Assembly: GCF_001189845.1 (NCBI RefSeq)
Contig: NZ_LFLZ01000004.1
Coordinates: 124,001 to 188,000, forward strand
Length of the DNA stretch: 64,000 nucleotides
DNA from: Bradyrhizobium tropiciagri
Lineage (GTDB): Bacteria; Pseudomonadota; Alphaproteobacteria; Rhizobiales; Xanthobacteraceae
Reading direction: 5' to 3'
This document shows, in pieces, positions 55,752 through 64,000 of the stretch (within the stretch, counting starts at the first letter, position 1; every line of letters starts with the position of its first letter). Under the pieces are notes generated by a model. That model was not told the origin of the DNA. It worked only from the letters and a program-made list of their open reading frames with translations, and made no database searches. The translations under genes and the position numbers were made by a program.

Positions 55752-56633
55752 TCAGCCATAGCGTTCGGCAATATAGTCGATAAAGGCGCGCAGCTTCGGT
55801 GTCACGCGCCGGCTCTGCAGCCAGACGAGATGATGCGGTCGTGACAGTGTCTTGTAGTCAGACAGCACTCTTACAAGGCGGCCGCTATCCAGATCGTCGT
55901 TTACGAATTCAAGACGGAGCATCGCGAGTCCCGCGCCGGACAGAGCGGCGTGCCGAATTCCAAATGCATTGTTGATTTGTAGCCGGCTCTTCACCTCTAC
56001 GTAGATTTCCCCCTCAGGACCATAGAAAGTCCATCCGGGACCATCCATCCAGCCAGAGAATGCCATGCAGTCGTGTTGTTGCAAATCAGTTGGATGTTTG
56101 GGAACTCCGTTCGCCGCAAGATAATCGGGCGACGCGCACACGAGTTGCCTGAAGGGCGATAACGATCGTGCGATCATGGTTGAATGGTTGAGAGCTCCGA
56201 CGCGGATTGCGACGTCGACGCTCCCTTCGAACAGGTCTGCCATGCCGTCACTCAGGAGCAACTCGACCGAGACCTCCGGATAGAGCTGCATGAATTTCAC
56301 TATCGCCGGCGTCAGGCCGTAGGCGCCGAAAGCGGCGGGAGCTGCGACGCGAAGCTTTCCGCGGGGTGTGCGAAGAGTCTCCTCGGCCAAAGCATCTCCT
56401 GCTTCGGCTTCCTCAAGCAGATGACGGCAGTGGTCAAGACAGTTGCGTCCCAACTCCGTTAACTGCTGACGACGGGTGGAGCGATTGATCAAAGACGATC
56501 CGAGGCGGGCTTCGAGGAAGCGAATGTGCTTTCCGATCATTGTCGGCGACAACCGCAGTTCCTTGGCGGCTGTCGTGAACGATCCCGTATCGGCGACCCT
56601 GACGAAGACGGCCATGCTGCTCAGGCGATCCAT
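55752..56633 (-). CDS. LysR-family transcriptional regulator
   Basis: A 293-residue LysR regulator: MDRLSSMAVFVRVADTGSF start, helix-turn-helix AAKELRLSPTMIGKHIRFLE, and a substrate domain (TPRGKLRVAAPAAFG, FGIRHAALSGAGLAMLR) of the group that often regulates adjacent divergent genes. It is divergent from the exported PfpI-like gene at 56813, with 180 bases between, so that gene is its most likely target. Confidence 0.92.
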   Translation of the reverse strand: MDRLSSMAVFVRVADTGSFTTAAKELRLSPTMIGKHIRFLEARLGSSLINRSTRRQQLTELGRNCLDHCRHLLEEAEAGDALAEETLRTPRGKLRVAAPAAFGAYGLTPAIVKFMQLYPEVSVELLLSDGMADLFEGSVDVAIRVGALNHSTMIARSLSPFRQLVCASPDYLAANGVPKHPTDLQQHDCMAFSGWMDGPGWTFYGPEGEIYVEVKSRLQINNAFGIRHAALSGAGLAMLRLEFVNDDLDSGRLVRVLSDYKTLSRPHHLVWLQSRRVTPKLRAFIDYIAERYG

Positions 56634-56812
56634 GGATTAAGAACCATCGGTGTCTAATTAAACAACTGCGCGCCGGTTTATACACCAGGGGTAATTGCTA
56701 GATTTGCCGCGATCAAGTCCGAGGCCGCCGCTGACTTCGGCTCTGGCCCTCAAGGCTGAGTCTCAGGGGAGGGAGCGGGTCGCTTTCATGAATAGAACCG
56801 AGAGGATTTAAG

Positions 56813-57754
56813 ATGCCGAACTCTAGCCATCGGTCCAAAGCCGGCGAGCATCGCGCGGCGGCGGAAACCCAAGGCAAACTTCCGAGCGTCAGGGCAGCTT
56901 TGCTGGCGATCGCGAGCCTTGCTCTCCCTCATGCGTCCACGCTGGCGGCCGCAGCCGACGGTGGCAAGGTCCTGGTCATCTTGTCGAGCGCAAATCAACT
57001 CCAGCTGCGGGACGGCAAGCAATACCGGACGGGCTTCTATCTCGACGAACTGTCTCTTCCACTGCGAAAGATCATCGACGCCGGATTCACGCCGGTCTTC
57101 GCGAACCCGAAGGGCAATGCCGTCGACTTCGACCCGGTCTCCAACGACAAGATGTTCTTCGGTGGCAGCGAACAGGTCCGTGACGAAAATGTGAAGTTCG
57201 TTGAAAACATCAGGGAGCTTCAGCATCCGAGAACCTTGGCAGAAATCGCCAAGGAGGGGACGTCGGGCTATGTCGGCATCTTCATTCCTGGCGGCCACGC
57301 GCCAATGGAAGACCTCTCGCATGACAAGGTGCTGGGCGGCATCCTGGCGAGCTTCCATGCGGCCGGAAGGCCGACCGGCGTGATCTGTCACGGGCCGACG
57401 GCCTTGCTCTCTGCCGTCAGCGATCCCGAAGCCTTCCGCAAGGCCATCATCGCCAACGATTTCACTGCCACCCAGAAGATCGCGGCAAACTGGCCCTATG
57501 CCGGCTATCGCCTCACGGTCTTCTCGTCAGGCGAGGAGCACGCGATCGAGGGAGATGGACGGCAGCTGGGAGGCTCGGTGCTGTTCTATGCAGCGGACGC
57601 CCTGGCTCAGGCTGGCGCACATGTCGACCGGTTGGCCGCCTGGAATGTCAACGTGCTCGAGGATCGCGAACTGGTCAGCGGCCAGCAGCCGTTCTCCTCC
57701 GAAGCGTTCGGGGACGTATTCGTGGCAAAACTGAAGAGCTCCAAGTCGCTCTGA
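56813..57754 (+). CDS. Exported DJ-1/PfpI family protein
   Basis: A 313-residue protein with an extended N-terminus and a hydrophobic stretch (RAALLAIASLALPHASTLAAAA) that looks like an export signal ending near residue 48. The mature part is a DJ-1/PfpI (class I glutamine-amidotransferase-like) domain: GGKVLVILSSANQL, the Glu in YLDELSLPLR, IPGGHAPMEDL, and the nucleophile elbow TGVICHGPTALL with the cysteine. Family members are glyoxalases, chaperones or peptidases. It is divergent from a LysR gene. Confidence 0.87.
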   Translation: MPNSSHRSKAGEHRAAAETQGKLPSVRAALLAIASLALPHASTLAAAADGGKVLVILSSANQLQLRDGKQYRTGFYLDELSLPLRKIIDAGFTPVFANPKGNAVDFDPVSNDKMFFGGSEQVRDENVKFVENIRELQHPRTLAEIAKEGTSGYVGIFIPGGHAPMEDLSHDKVLGGILASFHAAGRPTGVICHGPTALLSAVSDPEAFRKAIIANDFTATQKIAANWPYAGYRLTVFSSGEEHAIEGDGRQLGGSVLFYAADALAQAGAHVDRLAAWNVNVLEDRELVSGQQPFSSEAFGDVFVAKLKSSKSL

Positions 57755-57998
57755 CATCCGAGTTGGCGGCTTTCGAAAGTCCTGCAATGTGATCGGGGCG
57801 AGAAGGGGGATCGTGCGGCGTCTTCGCAGCTCGATCCCGCCTTCGCCACGACCTGCATAAAGGTTCGTAAAGACCCAAGCCGCAGAGCCAACTCCAGACG
57901 GTACAACCATCATGATCTCCGTAAAGCGGTCGGATGGAAGGCAATCAGCTTCCGTCCACGCATGGAAGCAAAGGTATCTGTCATAACGAGGCGTCTCC

Positions 57999-58808
57999 AT
58001 GAAGCGATTATTTCTGGCCTGGATGGCTGTTCACCTGCTGGTCTCGCCTGCCTGGGCCACGCACTACGCAGACAAGCTGATTGTCATCGACTGCGGCGAG
58101 GGACATGCAGACGACAAGTCGCTCTGGTCGCCCGGAGAGAATGCTGGCCAGCCATTTGACATGGCCAACAACTGCTACCTGGTTCGGCATGAGAAGGGCT
58201 GGTTGCTCTGGGACACCGGTTTGCCGGACACAGCTGCCGATCAGCCCGGTGGCCTCCGTGTCGAGGCGATCAGAACGACCTGGAAGCGCAAGCAGAAGCT
58301 GCTCGTCACGCTCAACGCGCTTGGTCTCAAGCCCTCCGACATCGACCTGATTGGGTTGTCGCATCTCCACCCTGATCACGTCGGAAACGTGGCGCTGTTT
58401 CCTCAAGCCACGTTTTTGATCCAGACCGCGGAATACAATAATCCCGTCCCGCTTCTCGGCCTGCCATTTCTGCCGGGCCAGTCGGTCAAGAAGATCGACG
58501 GTGATTACGATGTGTTCGGCGACGGCAGCGTTCAGATCCTCGCAACGCCAGGCCATACCCTGGGTCACCAATCGCTGCTTGTGCGTTTGAAGAGCACTGG
58601 CACGGTCATTCTCAGCGGTGACGTCGTCCACTCTGAAGAGTCTTGGAACAGGCAATGGATTCCGGCGAGAAACGTCAGCATTGAGATGACCCGTTCATCG
58701 CGCGCGAAGATCGCAAGATTGCTTCTGACCGAGCACGCGCAGCTCTGGATCAATCATGATGTGCAGCAGAGCGCACAGCAGAGGAAGGCGCCGGACTTCT
58801 ACGAATGA
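57999..58808 (+). CDS. Exported metallo-beta-lactamase-fold hydrolase (lactonase-like)
   Basis: A 269-residue MBL-fold enzyme. Signal peptide MKRLFLAWMAVHLLVSPAWA, then the metal-binding SHLHPDHVGN, the later His in ATPGHTLGHQSLL, the bridging Asp in LSGDVVH and a final His in LWINHDV. The overall order resembles AiiA-type N-acyl-homoserine lactonases, but an export signal is unusual for those, so a general lactonase or esterase is equally possible. It lies 244 bases after the PfpI-like gene; that gap holds no supported gene. Confidence 0.85.
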   Translation: MKRLFLAWMAVHLLVSPAWATHYADKLIVIDCGEGHADDKSLWSPGENAGQPFDMANNCYLVRHEKGWLLWDTGLPDTAADQPGGLRVEAIRTTWKRKQKLLVTLNALGLKPSDIDLIGLSHLHPDHVGNVALFPQATFLIQTAEYNNPVPLLGLPFLPGQSVKKIDGDYDVFGDGSVQILATPGHTLGHQSLLVRLKSTGTVILSGDVVHSEESWNRQWIPARNVSIEMTRSSRAKIARLLLTEHAQLWINHDVQQSAQQRKAPDFYE

Positions 58809-58875
58809 CAAGGGAGACGGCAGACAATTCCCTTGGGGGGCGACCACTCCGCGCAACGAGCGGTTGCGCTCTCCC

Positions 58876-59204
58876 GTGAACTTGGCTGATGAGGCGAAAG
58901 TGAAATTGCCAGATTTGGCCAACGCGAGTGGACCTGTTCATGGCGACGTCCCACGAGAGAAGAGCCGGACGCGAGCTGCCGATCCCAATTTCATGGCGTC
59001 GCTCGCTCGTGGCCCTGCCGTCATCGAGGCATTCACGGCCAGGCTGGCTGCCTACACGCCGAAGACAATCACCACTGCGGCTGCCTTGCGAGAGGAGCTG
59101 CTACGTGATCGACGAGGACCTGGAGATGGACCTTCGCACGATCGCAGTGCCGATCTTCGATCAAACGGGTGCAGCGATCGCTGCTGCTGAGATCAATTGG
59201 ATCG
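58876..59204 (+). pseudogene. Internally deleted IclR-family regulator
   Basis: The start of an IclR regulator of the PcaR type (ADPNFMASLARGPAVIEAF, from about 58980) runs straight into material from the C-terminal effector domain (RLAAYTPKTITTAAALREEL) and, after a frame change near 59100, into YVIDEDLEMDLRTIAVPIFD. The helix-turn-helix core and most of the effector domain are missing. The end overlaps the 3' end of the reverse-strand kinase gene. Confidence 0.75.
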
Positions 59205-59916
59205 CTTCATCGCCCGGTCGATCGTTCTGACCATCGTGGTGCCGGCCGGACGGAGCGCGGCGGATCCTGCGCCGCCTCAGCGGACTAATTTGTGCCGCAC
59301 CGGCGGCGCGTTGCTCGGCCTTGGTCATTGGGAAGGTGAGAAGAAAGGACGATCCGTCCTTGCCGCAAGACGTATGAATGCGGCCGCCCAGACGGTTGGC
59401 CAACTCGCTGATGATGGTTAGCCCCCGACCGCGCCGAACGGCTTCAGGTGCCGAGCCATTATCAGAAACCCTGCACTTAGCCACGTTGTCAGCAAAACTT
59501 AGTTCCACTCGCACTGCCGGACACCTACCGTCAAACCGCGCGTGTCGGGCCACATTGGTCAGTAGCTCGGACACAATGAGTCCAAGCTTCCAGGCGCGTT
59601 CTTTCTCAAGCGGCAGATCGTCCCCTGAAAACATCAAGCGAATTGTCAAGGGCGCCAGTCGGCATTTCGTGATCGAGACACAGAGCTGCTGAAGGTATCG
59701 CGCGGCATTGGCGAGACGCCCTCGACTTGGCGTGCGCAATGCGCCGTGAACGTCGGCGTATTCATGCAGGAGGTCCACGACGTCGAGGAGGGCGACCTTG
59801 ACCGCAACGTTATCAGAGTCAATCGCTTTCGCCGAAACCGCGCAGATTGCAGACGTGAAGTCGTTATTTATCCTGTGATTCAATTCGCGAAGAAGCAAGG
59901 ATTCATCGGGATACAT
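59161..59916 (-). CDS. Soluble sensor histidine kinase (HisKA_2/HWE type)
   Basis: A 251-residue histidine kinase without sensor or membrane segments. The phosphoacceptor motif LLLRELNHRINNDFTSAI is near the N-terminus (His about residue 14); the ATPase domain has GLIVSELLTNVARHARF, VSDNGSAPEAVRRGRGL and LGGRIHTS. The C-terminal 40 residues are basic and may be an extension read through into the neighbouring IclR remnant. ATG 59916 follows GGAGTACGG. It is 50 bases downstream of cyoD on the same strand and may be part of that transcript; no cognate regulator is seen nearby. Confidence 0.85.
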   Translation of the reverse strand: MYPDESLLLRELNHRINNDFTSAICAVSAKAIDSDNVAVKVALLDVVDLLHEYADVHGALRTPSRGRLANAARYLQQLCVSITKCRLAPLTIRLMFSGDDLPLEKERAWKLGLIVSELLTNVARHARFDGRCPAVRVELSFADNVAKCRVSDNGSAPEAVRRGRGLTIISELANRLGGRIHTSCGKDGSSFLLTFPMTKAEQRAAGAAQISPLRRRRIRRAPSGRHHDGQNDRPGDEAIQLISAAAIAAPV

Positions 59917-59967
59917 TCCGTACTCCTATATGTCTTTTTCTCGCTCAAGCCGTAGCTAGGCGCTGGG

Positions 59968-60363
59968 CTAGTGCTGCATCTGCAAATTCATCAACTCGGA
60001 ATGCGCCATCATATTCTCATTCAGATTGGCCATGATCACGAGCGAGCCCGCGAGAACCAGGAAGACGATGAGTACGCCGAAGGCGAGCGCCAGCACATTA
60101 TTGCTGCTGTCGGGTCCAGTCGTGATGTGAAGGAAGAACACCAGGTGCACTCCCATCTGAGCGATTGCGAGGACGGCAAGCCCGGCCGGCACGCCGGGCG
60201 CCCAGATTACCGAGGTGTTTGCCACCCAGAAGGACGTGACCGTCAGGATCACTGCGAGCAGCAAGCCGATCGTGTACACAAGGAAGCCGGAAGAAGCTCC
60301 TTGCTCCGAGGCCGGGATCGTCGGCCTGTCTCCCGGTGCAACATCCCAACGCATTTCAGTCAT
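59968..60363 (-). CDS. cyoD: Cytochrome o ubiquinol oxidase subunit IV
   Basis: A 131-residue membrane subunit with three hydrophobic helices (SGFLVYTIGLLLAVILTVTSF, WAPGVPAGLAVLAIAQMGVHLVFF, LALAFGVLIVFLVLAGSLVIM) and the family HLVFFLHI. It stabilises the oxidase. ATG 60363 overlaps the cyoC stop (ATGA type), so translation is coupled. No cyoE is seen after it in this window. Confidence 0.93.
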   Translation of the reverse strand: MTEMRWDVAPGDRPTIPASEQGASSGFLVYTIGLLLAVILTVTSFWVANTSVIWAPGVPAGLAVLAIAQMGVHLVFFLHITTGPDSSNNVLALAFGVLIVFLVLAGSLVIMANLNENMMAHSELMNLQMQH

Positions 60364-60992
60364 GGAAGCACTCCCATTAGATAGACAATGGTGAAAATCA
60401 GAACCCAGATGATGTCGAGCGCGTGCCAGAACAGGGAGAAGCAATGCAGGCGGCGGACCACGACGTCCTGAAAACCTCTCAGTGACAGCTGAACCATCAT
60501 GAGAACCAGCCATGCAAGTCCGACCGTCACGTGCAGCCCGTGACTGCCGACCAGCGTAAAGAATGCGGACAGAAATGCGCTGCGTTGGGGCGTCGCTCCC
60601 AACGCAATCATGCCCTGGAATTCGCGAAGCTCGAGGGCAAGAAATGCCGCTCCCAGGAGGAATGTCACTGCAGCGCCAAGGAAGGTGGCGAAATATCGCC
60701 GCGAGTTGATGGCTAAGGACATCATCCCGCAGGCGTAGCTGGAGAGTAGAAGCAGGGCGGTCTCAATAGCGACGTTCCGCTGGTCAAACAGCTGAACACC
60801 GGTCATACCGCCCGCAGTCGCTTTTGCGAGCACGGCATAGCTCGCAAACAGCGCCGAGAACATCACGATGTCGCTCAGGAGGAATATCCAGAATCCAAAG
60901 CCGGCGATGATTCGCTTGGATGCGGGACCCGCTTCACTTGCGCTCAGCAGTTCGCCGTGGCGAACAGCGTCCATCTCGACTGCGACGTTCAT
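60360..60992 (-). CDS. cyoC: Cytochrome o ubiquinol oxidase subunit III
   Basis: A 210-residue five-helix membrane protein of the heme-copper oxidase subunit III family. Landmarks: [58 protein letters not shown] and [21 protein letters not shown] 60992 overlaps the cyoB stop by four bases. The upstream open frame to 61127 is antisense-like extension and rejected. Confidence 0.94.
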   Translation of the reverse strand: MNVAVEMDAVRHGELLSASEAGPASKRIIAGFGFWIFLLSDIVMFSALFASYAVLAKATAGGMTGVQLFDQRNVAIETALLLLSSYACGMMSLAINSRRYFATFLGAAVTFLLGAAFLALELREFQGMIALGATPQRSAFLSAFFTLVGSHGLHVTVGLAWLVLMMVQLSLRGFQDVVVRRLHCFSLFWHALDIIWVLIFTIVYLMGVLP

Positions 60993-62977
60993 AGCGATAC
61001 CTCCACCGGGTGCGCCCGGTTGAACAGATCGATCTGCTCTGCGGAGATCTCGACCTCGGCCTGGGCGCGGAACATGAACGCAAGCAACGTCACGGCCGCG
61101 CCTAGCAGTCCCAGGCCGGCAATCCACCAGATGTGCCAGATCAGCGCGAAGCCGGTGACGACCGAGAAGAACGCGGTAATAAAACCGGTCGGACTGTTCT
61201 TGGGCACCTCGATTGGCGCGTACTCGCGCTGCCGGACGGGCAGGTCTTGCCTCGCGAGCACGCGCTGCTTCTGTGCCCAGAAGGCATCGATCTCATGTAC
61301 CCGCGGCTGGACTGCGAAATTCCAGGCCGGCGGCGGCGATGCGGTGGCCCATTCCAGGGTGCGGCCATTCCATGGGTCGCCGGTCGTATCGCGAAGATTC
61401 TCACGGTTGCGGATGGACACCACAAGTTGCCCGATCTGACAGGCAATTCCGGCCAGAATGATCACTGCGCCCGCCTCCGCGATCCACAACCATGGCTGCC
61501 AGGCGAGCACATCGGAATGCTGGAGGCGGCGGGGCATGCCCATCAGTCCCGTTACGTAAAGCGGCATGAAAGCGAGATGGAAGCCGATGAACCAGCACCA
61601 GAACGCCGCCTTGCCCCAGCTCTCATCCAGCTTGAAGCCGAATGCCTTGGGAAACCAGTAATTGTAGCCGGCAAACGCCCCGAACAGCACGCCCGGGATG
61701 ATGACGTGATGGAAATGGGCCACAAGGAACAGAGTGTTGTGGACCTGCCAGTCGACGGGGGGCAAGGCCAGCAGCACGCCGGTCAGGCCGCCGAATACGA
61801 ATGTCACTATGAAGCCGATGGTCCACAAAACCGGGACCGTGAACCGGACTCGGCCTCCGTACATCGTGAACATCCAATTGAAGACTTTGACGCCGGTCGG
61901 CACCCCGATGATCATGCTTGTGATGCCGAAGAAGGCGTTGATGTTCGCGCTGGCGCCCATCGTGAAGAAATGATGGAGCCAGACCGTGTAGGAGAGCACG
62001 CAGATCGCCATGGTGGCGAGCACCATCGAGCGATAGCCGAATAGAGGCTTTTCGGAGAACGTGGCGGCCACCTCGGAATAGATGCCAAATGCCGGCAGAA
62101 CCAGGATGTAGACTTCGGGATGGCCCCAGACCCAGAACAGGTTCACATACATCATCACGTTGCCGCCGGCGTCCACGGTAAAGAAGTGAAAGCCGAGGTA
62201 GCGATCGAGCAGCAACATTGCGAAAAGCGCGGTGAGCACCGGGAACGCCGCCACCATCAGCAGGTTCGAAGCAAGCGCCGTCCAGCAGAAAACCGGCATG
62301 CGCATATAGCCCATGCCCGGGGCCCGCATCTTCAAAATCGTAGTGACGAAGTTGACGCCGCTCAACAGGGTTCCGATGCCGGAGAGTTGCAGCGACCAGA
62401 GATAGTAGTCGACCCCGACACCGGGCGAGAACTGCAACTCGCTGAGCGGCGGATAGGCGAACCAGCCGGTCTTTGCGAACTCGCCGATGCCGAGTGATAC
62501 GTTGATGAGGAGCACGCCGGACGCGGTAAGCCAGAAGCTTATCGAATTCATCGTGGGGAACGCGACATCGCGGGCGCCGAGTTGCAGCGGCACGACGAAG
62601 TTCATCAATCCGATCACAAGCGGCATGGCCACGAAGAAGATCATGATCGTGCCGTGCGCCGAGAAAATCTGGTCGAAATGCTCGGGCGGCAAGTACCCTT
62701 GTCCTCCGCCGGATGCGATTGCCTGCTGCGTGCGCATCATGATTGCGTCCGCGAAACCGCGCAGCAGCATGACCAGCGCCAACACGATATACATGACGCC
62801 GACGCGCTTGTGGTCGACGGAGGTGATCCACTCGCGCCAGAGATAGGGAACGTAACCCTTGAGCGTGACCAACGAAAGGATGGAGACGATGGCGACGACC
62901 ATGCCGCCTACCGTGCCCATGATGATCGGCTGATCGAAGGGAACAGCGCTCCAGTCCAGTTTGCCGAGTAGAGTCAT
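60989..62977 (-). CDS. cyoB: Cytochrome o ubiquinol oxidase subunit I
   Basis: A 662-residue catalytic subunit with about 14-15 membrane helices. Heme/copper ligands are visible: [12 protein letters not shown] (low-spin heme His), [17 protein letters not shown] (CuB His and cross-linked Tyr), [10 protein letters not shown] (CuB histidines) and [20 protein letters not shown] (heme histidines). It reduces oxygen to water with quinol electrons and pumps protons. ATG 62977 ([18 protein letters not shown]) overlaps the cyoA stop by four bases; the frame to 63013 is rejected. Confidence 0.95.
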   Translation of the reverse strand: MTLLGKLDWSAVPFDQPIIMGTVGGMVVAIVSILSLVTLKGYVPYLWREWITSVDHKRVGVMYIVLALVMLLRGFADAIMMRTQQAIASGGGQGYLPPEHFDQIFSAHGTIMIFFVAMPLVIGLMNFVVPLQLGARDVAFPTMNSISFWLTASGVLLINVSLGIGEFAKTGWFAYPPLSELQFSPGVGVDYYLWSLQLSGIGTLLSGVNFVTTILKMRAPGMGYMRMPVFCWTALASNLLMVAAFPVLTALFAMLLLDRYLGFHFFTVDAGGNVMMYVNLFWVWGHPEVYILVLPAFGIYSEVAATFSEKPLFGYRSMVLATMAICVLSYTVWLHHFFTMGASANINAFFGITSMIIGVPTGVKVFNWMFTMYGGRVRFTVPVLWTIGFIVTFVFGGLTGVLLALPPVDWQVHNTLFLVAHFHHVIIPGVLFGAFAGYNYWFPKAFGFKLDESWGKAAFWCWFIGFHLAFMPLYVTGLMGMPRRLQHSDVLAWQPWLWIAEAGAVIILAGIACQIGQLVVSIRNRENLRDTTGDPWNGRTLEWATASPPPAWNFAVQPRVHEIDAFWAQKQRVLARQDLPVRQREYAPIEVPKNSPTGFITAFFSVVTGFALIWHIWWIAGLGLLGAAVTLLAFMFRAQAEVEISAEQIDLFNRAHPVEVSL

Positions 62978-63852
62978 TTTTCTGCCCTCATCGAATTGGG
63001 GTAGCTTTGGCACAACGCATCGTCGGACCGCATTGAAGACATCCGGATGTTGTCAAACAGGCCAGGCGCGACCGAATGAAAGGTGAATGGCGTCACGGCG
63101 GCGCTCGGCCTGGCGAGATCGGCATAGCTCTTCGAATCCAGAGCGAGACCGGCGCTGCGGGTCGACGCGACCCACTGCGCAAAGCGTTCGGGCGGCAACG
63201 CGTCGACGTTGAAGTGCATATCGGCGAAGCCGTCGCCGCTGAAATTGGCCGACATGCCGCGATACGTTCCCGGAAAATCGGCCTGGAAGTTGAGCCGGGT
63301 CACCATCCCGGCCATGGTGTAGATCTGGCCGGCGAGCTGCGGGACGAAGAAGCTGTTCATGACGCCCGATGAGGTCAGCTCGAAGCTCACCGGGGTGCCG
63401 GCCGGTATCGGCAGTTGATTGACGCTCGCGACACCCAGCTCCGGATAGATGAACAGCCATTTCCAGTCGAGTGAGATGGCTTGGACCTTGATGGGCTTCG
63501 TCGAAGAGGCAATCGGCTTGGGCGGATCGAGATCGTATGCACCAACCCAGGCCACAGTGCCGGTGAGCAATACGGTCATCAGCGGGATCGACCAGACAAG
63601 CATCTCGATGCGGCCGGAATAAACGAAATCCGGCCGATAGCGCGCCCGTTCATTCGATGCACGGAACCAGAAGGCAACGCCAAGCGTCGCAATGACCACC
63701 GGGATCACGATCGCCAGCATGATGCCGGTCGCGTTGAACAGAATCTGCCGCTCGGCAAAGGCGATGGGTCCCTTCGGATCGAGCACGCCTTCACTGCAGC
63801 CACCGAGCATCGAGGCACTAATCAGGACAACAGCAAGCAAACCGTATCGCAT
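62974..63852 (-). CDS. cyoA: Cytochrome o ubiquinol oxidase subunit II
   Basis: A 292-residue lipoprotein subunit. Signal peptide and lipobox [19 protein letters not shown], two membrane helices ([21 protein letters not shown] and [21 protein letters not shown]), then a periplasmic cupredoxin-like domain ([21 protein letters not shown]). The CuA cysteine ligands of cytochrome c oxidases are absent ([20 protein letters not shown]), as expected of a quinol oxidase. ATG 63852 chosen; an open frame extends upstream to 63984. First gene of the cyoABCD operon; the remaining 148 bases to the window end should hold its promoter. Confidence 0.94.
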   Translation of the reverse strand: MRYGLLAVVLISASMLGGCSEGVLDPKGPIAFAERQILFNATGIMLAIVIPVVIATLGVAFWFRASNERARYRPDFVYSGRIEMLVWSIPLMTVLLTGTVAWVGAYDLDPPKPIASSTKPIKVQAISLDWKWLFIYPELGVASVNQLPIPAGTPVSFELTSSGVMNSFFVPQLAGQIYTMAGMVTRLNFQADFPGTYRGMSANFSGDGFADMHFNVDALPPERFAQWVASTRSAGLALDSKSYADLARPSAAVTPFTFHSVAPGLFDNIRMSSMRSDDALCQSYPNSMRAEK

Positions 63853-64000
63853 GTCAGACCTCGTGCCTGCTGAGAGTGATGAGGCTGCTCGCACCCAAGG
63901 CAGCGCTTGGCAGGGCCTCGGCATGTACCCGTCCGCCGCTGCGGTCAGCGTGCGGGGCAGGGGTGCGCGGGAATGAACCACCACCGTGGTCGAACAGGAG

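Overview
The window looks like a chromosomal segment of a Bradyrhizobium-type alphaproteobacterium. This is inferred from the GC-rich coding sequence, the ntrY-ntrX-hfq-hflX order, a cobalt-type nitrile hydratase operon, dense acyl-CoA catabolic genes, and two copies of a palindromic intergenic repeat whose arms translate as VVPxKAGTHT. No rRNA, tRNA or CRISPR array was recognised.

Layout. 1-9.4 kb is core chromosome: the nitrogen/redox two-component pair ntrY-ntrX, hfq, hflX, a magnesium channel, mazG (reverse strand) and queC. 9.8-11.5 kb is a reverse-strand nitrile hydratase operon (alpha, beta, activator), followed by a crotonase. 12.6-17.7 kb is a compact nonribosomal-peptide-like cassette: Sfp-type PPTase, a docking-domain thioesterase, a frameshifted adenylation-PCP protein whose specificity residues read as asparagine-like, and an acyl-CoA dehydrogenase homologue.

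17.7-32.1 kb is the most interesting part: a foreign island with a different base and codon flavour. It carries a Tn7-like transposition module on the reverse strand (TniQ, a TnsC-like AAA protein with degenerate Walker motifs, and a 1006-residue TnsA-TnsB fusion). Beyond that are a second protein that aligns with the TnsA half but seems to have lost its catalytic residues, a ribbon-helix-helix (RHH) regulator, and a tyrosine-recombinase-fold protein that has lost nearly all catalytic residues, reminiscent of the TnsF target selector of Tn6022-type elements. A reverse-strand cargo operon follows: metallophosphoesterase, several small proteins, a Lon-like AAA+ ATPase without protease domain, and two tandem paralogues. 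One dyad motif, AGATAG-N4-CTATCT, lies upstream of the TnsA-like gene, the RHH gene and the cargo operon, which suggests that one regulator controls most of the island.

32.1-50.2 kb is a fatty-acid/aliphatic-acid style catabolic region: epoxide hydrolase, three enoyl-CoA hydratases/isomerases or fusions, MaoC dehydratase, a frameshifted acyl-CoA dehydrogenase, acyl-CoA ligase, thiolase, two SDRs, a FadB-like bifunctional protein, nitronate-monooxygenase-like protein and an enoyl-reductase-like MDR protein, with LysR and TetR regulators. 50.2-55.7 kb is a decaying zone (histidine-kinase tail, frameshifted cytochrome c, clipped DUF4331 protein) around a small DUF1127 gene and a DyP-type peroxidase pair. 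55.7-59.9 kb holds a LysR regulator, an exported DJ-1/PfpI protein, an exported metallo-beta-lactamase-fold hydrolase, an IclR remnant and a soluble histidine kinase. The window closes with a reverse-strand cyoABCD quinol oxidase operon.

All positions come from reading the sequence; family assignments are by recognised motifs, without database searches.
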